Under the pieces are notes generated by a model. The model worked only from the letters and a program-made list of their open reading frames with translations. It was not told the origin of the DNA and searched no databases. A DNA stretch of 64,000 nucleotides from Billgrantia zhangzhouensis (GTDB lineage: Bacteria > Pseudomonadota > Gammaproteobacteria > Pseudomonadales > Halomonadaceae): positions 310,001 through 374,000 of the forward strand of contig NZ_JABFTT010000001.1 in NCBI RefSeq assembly GCF_021404465.1. Direction: 5' to 3'. A program made the position numbers and the translations under genes. This document shows positions 57,516-64,000 of this stretch, in pieces (the stretch's first letter is position 1; each line of letters begins with the position of its first letter).

Positions 57516-58433
57516 TCAGCTCCCGGCAAGATGCAGCCATAGGGGCAGGGTCGCCATGGCGAGCAGCGTCTGGCCGGTGATCAGGGCGGCCATCAGCTCG
57601 GCGTCGCCGCCCAACTGACGAGCCAGGATATAGGCCGAGGTGGCGGTAGGCAGGGCGGCGAACAGCAGGGCCACGTCGCGACTCACGGCATCCAGACCCA
57701 GCAGTAGCGCCGCGGCGAACACCAGGGCTGGCATCAACACCAGTTTGACCAGGTTGGAAGCCCACACCCCGCGATCTACCCGCAGCAGCGCCTGGGGGCG
57801 CAGGGCGACGCCCACTGCGACCAGCCCGAGCGGCAGGGCGGCGCGGCCCAGCAATTCCACGGCGGAGCCGCTCCAGCCGGGCAGGCCGATGCCCGAGAGG
57901 TTGAGGCCGATGCCGGCCAGGCAGGCGAGGATCAGCGGGTTGCGCCCCAGGGCTGCCAGGCTCTTGCCCAGGCTCGAGGGGCCGAGCGTGCCGGCGGCGA
58001 TGAAGCTGGCGACGCACAGCACGTTGACCATCGGCACCATCAGCGCCACGGCGACCGCCGCTACCGTGGCGCCGGCGGTGCCATGCAGGGCGGCTGCGCC
58101 AGCCACGCCGACATAGGTGTTAAAGCGCAGAGCGCCCTGAAAAACCGAAGTGAAGGCGGCCGGCTCCAGGCCCAGCCTGCGCTGTACGGCCCACAGCAGC
58201 CCGGCGAATGCCAGCATGCCGCCGAGCAGGGCGAGCGCCAGACGAACCACCGGAACCTCGCCGACATTGGCGGTCGCCAGGGTAGCGACCAGCATGGCGG
58301 GAAAGAGCAGAAAGTAGATGACTTTCTCGAGCTGTATCCAGAAGTTACCGTCCGGCTGGCGCAATCGTCCCAGGACGGCGCCGAGCAGTATCAGCAGGAA
58401 CAGGGGACCCAGGGCATTGGTGACGCCTTCCAT
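57516..58433 (-). CDS. AEC-family transporter (auxin-efflux-carrier type)
   Basis: 305-aa inner-membrane carrier with about ten helices. The family features FNTYVGVAGAAALHG and SRDVALLFAALPTATSAYILARQLG are clear. Bacterial AEC members move organic acids such as malate, but the substrate is unknown. ATG 58433 has AAGGAT six bases upstream. Its coding sequence ends near the candidate sRNA promoter on the same strand. Confidence 0.88.
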   Translation of the reverse strand: MEGVTNALGPLFLLILLGAVLGRLRQPDGNFWIQLEKVIYFLLFPAMLVATLATANVGEVPVVRLALALLGGMLAFAGLLWAVQRRLGLEPAAFTSVFQGALRFNTYVGVAGAAALHGTAGATVAAVAVALMVPMVNVLCVASFIAAGTLGPSSLGKSLAALGRNPLILACLAGIGLNLSGIGLPGWSGSAVELLGRAALPLGLVAVGVALRPQALLRVDRGVWASNLVKLVLMPALVFAAALLLGLDAVSRDVALLFAALPTATSAYILARQLGGDAELMAALITGQTLLAMATLPLWLHLAGS

Positions 58434-58566
58434 CTCGCTATCCTTATGGCTTTGGCCAGGCCGCTGCGACCGTTTAACCCTGCGACAACGGTACACGCCA
58501 GGCCGGTAGGCAAATGCTGTTAAGCTTACCCTTTATCGCTGTCCAGTGAAGTGCTGCGTTCGCCAC

Positions 58567-59079
58567 ATGCCCTCGCCCTCCCTGCCCGAAGCCGGCGAAT
58601 CCCGCTTTCCGGGGCTTCGCCTGATGATGCTTGCCACGCTGCTGACGCTCAGCGTGGCGTTGTGGTATCTGCTGTCGCACTTGGTGCGTGGTGACGGCGA
58701 TGTCGACTGGCATCTCGCCACGCTGCCCTGCGAACTGCACCAGGCCGGTTGTAGCGCCAGTCTTGGCGAGGGGCGTGCGCTAACCCTGAGCGTCGCCGCC
58801 TCCGACGGTATCCATGCCCTGGAGTTGCTGCCGCTGACGGTCCGGGTGGAGGGCGTGGAGGCGCGGTCGGTCAGCGTCGACTTCGTCGGACGTGACATGG
58901 ACATGGGCTTGCATCGCTTCCCCTTGAGCAAGCAGGATAATGGTCATTTCGAGGGGATTGGCCAAGTGCCGATCTGCACCGAGTCGGTCATGCCCTGGCA
59001 GGCCCAGGTCGTGGTGGAGACTGCGGAGGGCCGGTTGGGCAGCCGATTCGATTTCACGGTGGAGCGGAGTTCGCCATGA
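58567..59079 (+). CDS. Membrane-anchored periplasmic protein next to SCO
   Basis: 170-aa protein with one N-terminal membrane helix (LMMLATLLTLSVALWYLLSHLV) and a periplasmic domain with Cys residues and a Met/His stretch GRDMDMGLHRFPL that could bind copper. Relatives often precede SCO genes. I do not know its function; copper delivery to cytochrome oxidase is a reasonable guess from context. The start is uncertain: ATG 58567 is used, but a GTG at 58546 is also in frame and neither has a good Shine-Dalgarno. It overlaps the SCO gene by four bases. Confidence 0.7.
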   Translation: MPSPSLPEAGESRFPGLRLMMLATLLTLSVALWYLLSHLVRGDGDVDWHLATLPCELHQAGCSASLGEGRALTLSVAASDGIHALELLPLTVRVEGVEARSVSVDFVGRDMDMGLHRFPLSKQDNGHFEGIGQVPICTESVMPWQAQVVVETAEGRLGSRFDFTVERSSP

Positions 59080-59669
59080 AGCGGCAACGTATCTGGGTGG
59101 TATTGGGCGCACTGGTGATCGTGGTGGGCCTCGGCGGACTGGTCGGTTTCCAGCAGTTCCAGCAGGCCGACGACGGCAGCCCGAAGGGCGGCCCGGTGGA
59201 GCTGCCCTCGACTCAGGGCGATTTTTCGCTGACCCAGCTCGAGGGTGACCAGCTGGCGGTACTGTTCTTCGGCTACACCTACTGCCCGGACGTCTGCCCG
59301 ATGAGCATGGCCGTGATGCGTCAGGTCATGCAGGGGCTGGACGACGAACAGCGGCAACGGGTGGTGCCGGTACTGATCTCCGTGGATCCAGAGCGCGATA
59401 CGCTGGAGCGCCTGACGGAATACGTGGGCTATTTCGGCGACGACTTCATCGGCGCTACCGGCAGCCAGGCACAGCTCGAGGAGCTGGCTGCCCGGTACGG
59501 GGTCATCTGGCGGCGAGTGGAAACGCCCGACTCGGCGATGGAGTACACCATCGACCACAGCTCATCGATCTATTTGGTCGACCGCCACGGCACGATCTTG
59601 CAGCGGGTGCTCTACTCGCCGACGCCGCATCCGCTACGCTCTGCATTGGAGCAACAACTCGACGGATAG
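59076..59669 (+). CDS. SCO1/SenC-family copper chaperone
   Basis: 197-aa membrane-anchored thioredoxin-like protein that delivers copper to the CuA centre of cytochrome c oxidase or acts as a thiol reductant. The N-terminal helix is near residues 7-27; the copper ligands Cys70 and Cys74 are in CPDVCP, and the third ligand His is in TIDHSSSIY near residue 158. It overlaps the upstream gene (ATGA) and is followed by a terminator. Confidence 0.93.
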   Translation: MKRQRIWVVLGALVIVVGLGGLVGFQQFQQADDGSPKGGPVELPSTQGDFSLTQLEGDQLAVLFFGYTYCPDVCPMSMAVMRQVMQGLDDEQRQRVVPVLISVDPERDTLERLTEYVGYFGDDFIGATGSQAQLEELAARYGVIWRRVETPDSAMEYTIDHSSSIYLVDRHGTILQRVLYSPTPHPLRSALEQQLDG

Positions 59670-59701
59670 CGGGGCGAGCTTCGGCGCTCGCCCCGCTTTT
59701 T
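59669..59701 (+). terminator. Rho-independent terminator after the SCO gene
   Basis: GCGGGGCGAGC (59669-59679) pairs with GCTCGCCCCGC around TTCGGC, followed by TTTTT. Confidence 0.93.
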
Positions 59702-59719
59702 ACCTGCACGGTTCAGGTC

Positions 59720-60754
59720 CTACTCCTCGGGGGCTTCCCCGAGTCGTTCGATCATGGCCATCAGCGCTTGGACCTGGACGCCTTCCCGGGTGTCGTGCAA
59801 CGGGTCGAGCTGCCAGGTGCTCTCGGCAAAGCCCCACCAGTCCCAGCAACCCTGGGGATTGGCCAGGCTACTGGTGGCCTGGGGATAGAGCACGACGCGA
59901 CGGTTGGCCGCGGCCCATTCGTTGAGGCCGCTGTAGCGTACGAAGGCTTCGTCGATCTGCTCCTCGGTCATGCTGCAGCCGTGCAGCGCCACGGTCAGGC
60001 CGCAGCCTCCCGCCTCGCAGCCCTTCGGAACCAGCACGTAGCCGGCATCGCCCAGGCCGCGGGCGTCGAATGGAGCCTGGTCGAAGCGCAGCAACTGGGC
60101 CAACGACGTGGCTTGCGCAGGCTCCTGCGGTCCATGCAGCCACGCCAGCGCCTCGCCCGCGATATCCAGGCCGCAGGCCAGCATATGGGTACCGCCGCCG
60201 GTGCGGCACTGGGCCAACTGGCTTGGCGGAATTCGCTCATCGGCCTCGATGGGCCAGCCGTGGCCGACGCCGGGGGAGCGAACCACCTTGAGCTGTTCCT
60301 CGGGGTTTGCCAGCCATTCGCCTAACTGCTCGGCCAGTGCCAGGCCGAGCGAGGGATCCACCACGCTGTCCTCGTCCCCGTGCCAGACGAAGGCACGCAG
60401 CGCGGCAAGTGCTTCGCTCCCGCCCACCAAGCCACGCGCCTGGTAGTCGCGCAGGCGCACGTCCAGGCTGGCAAGGTCAGGTGGCCCGCGACGTGTCGCC
60501 ATGCACTGGCCAAGCGCTTGGCCCAGGCCGCCCTGGGCGCAGCTCCACGGGCCTGCGGCGAGTACGGCCACGCCCTGGAAGCGTTCCGGCCAGGCCACGG
60601 CCAATTGAGCGGCCATGTAGCCTCCCGAGGAGACGCCGATCACACTGGTCGCGCTTGGCTCGACAGCGAGCCGGGGCAGCTCGGGCAATAGAGTCTCCGC
60701 TTGGGCGCCGTGGCTCAGCAGCAGTCCGGCGGCCAACAAGGCCAAGGCTTTCAT
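59720..60754 (-). CDS. PHB-depolymerase-like exported esterase
   Basis: 344-aa secreted alpha/beta hydrolase with a signal peptide (ending SHGAQA-ET). The lipase box is GVSSG with catalytic Ser42. The catalytic Asp region is WHGDEDSVVD, and His is in SPGVGHGWP. A C-terminal section with CGLTVALHGCSM is typical of polyhydroxybutyrate depolymerase/esterase proteins. It may release short hydroxyacid units from extracellular polymer; a general esterase role is possible. The start has no strong Shine-Dalgarno; it lies 10 bp after the FKBP gene and is probably co-transcribed. Confidence 0.82.
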   Translation of the reverse strand: MKALALLAAGLLLSHGAQAETLLPELPRLAVEPSATSVIGVSSGGYMAAQLAVAWPERFQGVAVLAAGPWSCAQGGLGQALGQCMATRRGPPDLASLDVRLRDYQARGLVGGSEALAALRAFVWHGDEDSVVDPSLGLALAEQLGEWLANPEEQLKVVRSPGVGHGWPIEADERIPPSQLAQCRTGGGTHMLACGLDIAGEALAWLHGPQEPAQATSLAQLLRFDQAPFDARGLGDAGYVLVPKGCEAGGCGLTVALHGCSMTEEQIDEAFVRYSGLNEWAAANRRVVLYPQATSSLANPQGCWDWWGFAESTWQLDPLHDTREGVQVQALMAMIERLGEAPEE

Positions 60755-60764
60755 GCGGCAGGTT

Positions 60765-61448
60765 TCATTCCATGACATCGAGCAGTTCGACACGGAAGAT
60801 CAACGTCTCGTTGGGGCCGATGGGACCCTGGCCCTGGGCGCCGTAGCCGAGCTCGGGGGGGATGAACAGCATCCAGGTGTCGCCCACGCTCATCAGTTGC
60901 AGCGCTTCCTGCCAGCCTTCGATCACTTGGTCCACACGGAAGCTCAGCGGCTGGCCGCGTTCGAAGGAGCTGTCGAATACCGTACCGTCGACCAGGGTAC
61001 CCTCGTAGTGCACTTCGACGTGGGAACTGGGGCCGGGGCTGTCGCCATCGCCATTTTCCAGCACCTCGTACTGCAGCCCCGAATCGGTCGTGGTGACTTC
61101 CTCGCGCTCGGCGTTCTCGCTCAGGAAGGCCTGCCCTTCGGTGAGATTGTGCTCGGCCATTTCCTCGGCCTCGGCCTGGCGTGCGGCCAGCGCATCCTGC
61201 TGGAACTTGCTCAGGGTCGCGGCCATGTCGTCGGCCTCCATGGCCAGGTCGTTGCCTTCGATAAGGTCGCGAATGGCGTCGGTGAAGGCCTCGACGTCGA
61301 GGTTGGGATACTCCTGAGCAATGCTTTGGCCGTAGGCGACGCCCAGGCTGTAGCTGAGACGCTCGTCCTCTGTCTCCGGTGCGGCCAGTACCCACGGCGG
61401 CGCAGCCACCAGGGCAACCAAGGAGGCGGATGTCAGCAGTGTCTTCAT
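60765..61448 (-). CDS. FKBP-type peptidyl-prolyl isomerase (FkpA/Mip-like)
   Basis: 227-aa periplasmic proline isomerase and chaperone. A signal peptide (ending PPWVLA) precedes an N-terminal dimerisation region with long helices, then an FKBP domain from about residue 118 with VEVHYEGTLVDGTVFDSSFERG and the active-site run to FRVELLDV. This is the standard Mip/FkpA layout and length. The esterase gene follows 10 bp later. Confidence 0.93.
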   Translation of the reverse strand: MKTLLTSASLVALVAAPPWVLAAPETEDERLSYSLGVAYGQSIAQEYPNLDVEAFTDAIRDLIEGNDLAMEADDMAATLSKFQQDALAARQAEAEEMAEHNLTEGQAFLSENAEREEVTTTDSGLQYEVLENGDGDSPGPSSHVEVHYEGTLVDGTVFDSSFERGQPLSFRVDQVIEGWQEALQLMSVGDTWMLFIPPELGYGAQGQGPIGPNETLIFRVELLDVME

Positions 61449-61550
61449 GCAGAGTCCTATCGATTAGTCATTGAGCGGCGTGCAACAGTACTCGGACTCT
61501 ATCAGGGTGGGGCCGGTTCCGCACCCGCGGTACGGCGCCGGCCCCGCGGC

Positions 61551-61994
61551 TCATACCACCAGCGTGGGGCAGTGCGCCGAGCCCGCGACACGCTGCGCCA
61601 CGCTGCCCAGCAGCAGGCTCTTCTCGCCGTTGGTGCCCTGGGCGCCGATCACGATCAGGTCGCACTCCCGCTTGCGCGCGAAGCGTACGATGGTGCGCGA
61701 AGGGCGCCCGCCCTTGACGAAGGCGCGTAGCCGGGCGGGGTCGGCCCCCAGTTCGACCGCTTCGCTCTTGGCGTGCACGGCGATCTCGGTGGCGTACTCC
61801 TTGAGGGCATCGTCGGGAATGTCGAGCTTCTCCGAGCGCACCATGGAGAGCGATGCCTCCAGCAGGCTGTGGTGCTTGAACACGCACAGGATATAGAGTT
61901 CGGCGCCGGTCAGCAGATGCAGGCCCACGGCCTTCTCCAGCGCCTTGAGGGCGCCCTTCGAACCGTCCACCGGCACCAGTATGCGATTGAACAT
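61551..61994 (-). CDS. teaD: UspA-family ATP-binding regulator of the ectoine transporter
   Basis: 147-aa universal stress protein with the ATP-binding pattern ([15 protein letters not shown], and C-terminal [23 protein letters not shown]). In Halomonas elongata the equivalent gene, teaD, lies directly after teaABC and modulates uptake of ectoine by TeaABC. The same order, teaB-teaC-usp, is seen here. ATG 61994 has AGAGGAG upstream. It follows teaC by 32 bp. Confidence 0.88.
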   Translation of the reverse strand: MFNRILVPVDGSKGALKALEKAVGLHLLTGAELYILCVFKHHSLLEASLSMVRSEKLDIPDDALKEYATEIAVHAKSEAVELGADPARLRAFVKGGRPSRTIVRFARKRECDLIVIGAQGTNGEKSLLLGSVAQRVAGSAHCPTLVV

Positions 61995-62026
61995 GTCAGC
62001 GTCTCCTCTGCATCGTGCGACTGGCG

Positions 62027-63310
62027 TCACAGGTAGGCCATGTCACGCAGGAACAGGGCGATCTGCGGGAACATGATGATCAGCGCCGCCGACAGGATCA
62101 GCATGAAGATGAAGGGGGGCGTGCCGCGTATCACCTCCCAGTAGGGTCGCTTGAAGATGGCGATGGCGGTGAAGATGTCGCAGCCGAAGGGTGGCGTGGC
62201 CGAGCCTATCGCCACCTGCAGCGTGATCAGTACCCCGACCAGCACCGGGTCGAGCCCCGAGGCGGCGATCGCCGGAGCGAAGATCGGCGTCAGCACCAAG
62301 ATCACCACGATCGGGTCGACGAACATACAGGCGATGAAGAAGGCCACTGAAATGGCGACCAGTACGCCGATCGGCCCCGCCTCGTTGATGCCGAACGCCG
62401 CCAGCAGTGTCTGGGGGATCTGGGCAAAGGAGATGATCCAGGAGAAGCCGTTGCCGACCGCCACCAGGATGAATACCACCGCGGTGATCAAGCCGGTGGA
62501 CTTGGCGATGGCGTACATGTCCGGAAGCTTCAGCGAGCGGAAGATCACGAACTCGAGCAGCACCGCATACAACACGCACGCCGCGGCGGCCTCGGTGGGA
62601 CTGAAGATGCCACCGTAGATACCGCCCACGATCAGTACGGGAAAGCCCAGCGGCCATAGCGCATCGCGTACGGCGAGGGTTCGTTCCTTCCAGCTCGACT
62701 TGGGCTCGGTCGGCACCTTGTGCACGATGGCGTAGATCACGCAGTAGACCGAGAACATGGCCAGAATCAGCAGGCCGGGGCCAATGCCGGCGATGAACAG
62801 TTCGCCGATCGAGGTACCCGAGATGACGCCGTAGATGATCATGCCGATGCTCGGCGGAATCAGGAAGGCGATATCGCTGGAGTTGATGATCAGCGCCAGG
62901 GTGAAGGAATCCTTGTAGCCGGCCTTGAGCATGCGCGGCCGCAGCGGCGAGCCCACCGCCACCACGGTGGCCTGGGTCGAGCCCGAGACGGCGCCGAACA
63001 GGGTGCAGGAAGCGGCGGTGCTGACGGCCAGGCCGCCCTTGATGTGGCCGACGAAGCTCATGACCATGTCGATCAGGCGACCGGCCGACTGCCCGCGGGT
63101 CATGATGTCGGCGGCCAGGATGAACATCGGCACGGCGATCAGCGCTGTGGGACGTATGCCCCCCATCATCTGCTGGATGAGGGTTTCCATCTGCCCGAGA
63201 CCACCGAAGGTCATGTAGAAGCCGACGAAGGCTGCCGTCGCCAGCGGGATCATCATCGGAAATCCCAGCAGCAGGAGCACGATCATGATGGAGAGAATGA
63301 TGGCTGTCAT
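62027..63310 (-). CDS. teaC: TRAP transporter large (DctM-type) subunit, ectoine
   Basis: 427-aa membrane permease with about 12 helices, forming the ion-driven channel of a TRAP transporter with TeaB and the periplasmic TeaA. The family run [23 protein letters not shown] and the sodium-site-type stretch [20 protein letters not shown] are visible. The length equals that of H. elongata TeaC as I recall. GAGGAA before ATG 63310. Ectoine specificity is inferred from the following teaD gene. Confidence 0.88.
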   Translation of the reverse strand: MTAIILSIMIVLLLLGFPMMIPLATAAFVGFYMTFGGLGQMETLIQQMMGGIRPTALIAVPMFILAADIMTRGQSAGRLIDMVMSFVGHIKGGLAVSTAASCTLFGAVSGSTQATVVAVGSPLRPRMLKAGYKDSFTLALIINSSDIAFLIPPSIGMIIYGVISGTSIGELFIAGIGPGLLILAMFSVYCVIYAIVHKVPTEPKSSWKERTLAVRDALWPLGFPVLIVGGIYGGIFSPTEAAAACVLYAVLLEFVIFRSLKLPDMYAIAKSTGLITAVVFILVAVGNGFSWIISFAQIPQTLLAAFGINEAGPIGVLVAISVAFFIACMFVDPIVVILVLTPIFAPAIAASGLDPVLVGVLITLQVAIGSATPPFGCDIFTAIAIFKRPYWEVIRGTPPFIFMLILSAALIIMFPQIALFLRDMAYL

Positions 63311-63334
63311 GGTGATTGTTCCTCATGCCCTGCG

Positions 63335-63913
63335 TCAGACTTCCGTTTCGGTATCCTTGTAGCCGTCGATCACATGGGTCGACAGATAGACGTCACGGGA
63401 GGTGAGATTCTTGAAGGCGGTAAGCAGATACTGAATGCCGGTGATGGTGAAGCCGACGGGCACCCAGAGATAGACGGTCCAGACCGGGATGCTCAGTGAG
63501 GGCAGCACGCGGCCGCGGCCATAAAGGGTCTGGATATAGCCGATCGAGAAGTAGCAGAGCACGAACATCACCAGTGAGGTGAACAGGCAGATCGCAATCA
63601 TCAGCCAGCGCCGACCGCCGGTGGGCAGGGCATCGTAGATCGCCGACATGCGAATGTGCCGACCGTGACGAGCGGCATAGCCGAGCCCGGCAAAGGTGAT
63701 CATCACGATCAGGATGCGGTTGATCTCCTCGGAAAAATGCAGACTCTCACCGAAGGCGAAGCGGCTGATCACGTTGGCTACGGTGTTCACCGCCATCAGG
63801 ATCACGCCCAGTGCCATGATCGCCGACTCGGTGCGGCTGATCCAGGTATCGACGACGCCGAGTGGGCCGGGGAGGGTGGAACGGTAGTTCTTTTCCGAAT
63901 CTTCTTCTGTCAT
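63335..63913 (-). CDS. teaB: TRAP transporter small (DctQ-type) subunit, ectoine
   Basis: 192-aa protein with four membrane helices (e.g. ESAIMALGVILMAVNTVANVI) that couples TeaA to TeaC. It precedes teaC by 24 bp. ATG 63913 has AGGAG about 12 nt upstream, somewhat far. The DctP-type binding protein gene teaA should lie just past position 64000 on the same strand; the last 87 bases of the window show no end of it. Confidence 0.87.
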   Translation of the reverse strand: MTEEDSEKNYRSTLPGPLGVVDTWISRTESAIMALGVILMAVNTVANVISRFAFGESLHFSEEINRILIVMITFAGLGYAARHGRHIRMSAIYDALPTGGRRWLMIAICLFTSLVMFVLCYFSIGYIQTLYGRGRVLPSLSIPVWTVYLWVPVGFTITGIQYLLTAFKNLTSRDVYLSTHVIDGYKDTETEV

Positions 63914-64000
63914 GCGACCAGGTCTCCTGGGGGGCTGCCCTGCAAATGGGTAAAGCGCGATTCCCTCGCACAGGGTAAGCAACATGAGGCCGGCAATAAC

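Noticed and set aside
57388..57618. A 76-codon plus-strand frame encoding a His-rich stretch (HQHHVF, SHSHSL)
   Set aside because: No ribosome-binding site, it runs antisense through the candidate sRNA, its Fur box and the AEC gene end; the His codons are the complement of the sRNA 5' hairpin and Fur box.
62043..63326. A 427-codon frame almost co-extensive with teaC
   Set aside because: It is Arg/His-rich and lacks hydrophobic helices; the other frame is a clear DctM permease.

Overview
This window comes from a high-GC gammaproteobacterium, most likely a moderate halophile of the Halomonadaceae (Halomonas in the broad sense). The evidence is a TeaBCD-type ectoine TRAP transporter with its UspA-like partner at the right edge, a glycine-betaine catabolic block and BCCT transporter at the left edge, and family-typical neighbours such as finR-fpr, ubiK-comM and glnK-amtB. 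I see no insertion sequence, phage, integrase or CRISPR array. Genus is an inference from gene content, not from a search.

Positions 1-24,000 form a C1 block. A BCCT transporter, glutathione-independent formaldehyde dehydrogenase (fdhA), a 79-aa orphan protein and the glycine betaine monooxygenase pair gbcA/gbcB come first. They are followed by a ModE-like regulator and the soluble NAD-dependent formate dehydrogenase operon fdsGBA-fdhD-fdsD. After an L,D-transpeptidase comes a leftward operon of membrane-bound formate dehydrogenase fdoGHI, fdhE, selA and selB, with the selenocysteine tRNA gene selC at its end. fdoG carries an in-frame UGA read as selenocysteine, with a SECIS hairpin next to it. 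Together the block can take up betaine, demethylate it, and oxidise the formaldehyde to formate and CO2, with the electrons going either to NAD+ or to the quinone pool.

Positions 24,000-40,000 hold an acidic exported protein, a ChaN-PDZ protein, peroxide defence (ahpC, ahpF) with a candidate OxyR site, a general amino-acid ABC importer (two tandem binding proteins, then aapQMP), a decayed GGDEF fragment, a phosphatase, a PhnDCE1E2 phosphonate-type importer without C-P lyase genes, and a host-attachment-type protein.

Positions 40,000-57,300 hold a chemoreceptor behind a sigma-28 type promoter, finR/fpr, a glnK-amtB-glnK nitrogen-sensing set with sigma-54 and NtrC type sites, ubiK, comM, a lipoprotein and hydrolase pair, malate synthase G behind a TetR-type palindrome, a thioesterase, a DUF423 protein, thiS, thiG, trmB, and a divergent DMT exporter/LysR pair.

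Between 57,307 and 57,515 the minus strand has a perfect -35 box, a Fur-like box inside the promoter spacer, about 115 nt of non-coding sequence with a 5' hairpin, and a strong Rho-independent terminator. This is the layout of a Fur-repressed iron-sparing small RNA (RyhB/PrrF type) and is the most interesting unannotated element here. The right end holds an AEC permease, a small anchored protein with a SCO copper chaperone, a PHB-depolymerase-like esterase, an FKBP isomerase, and teaD, teaC and teaB; teaA is expected just past the right edge.
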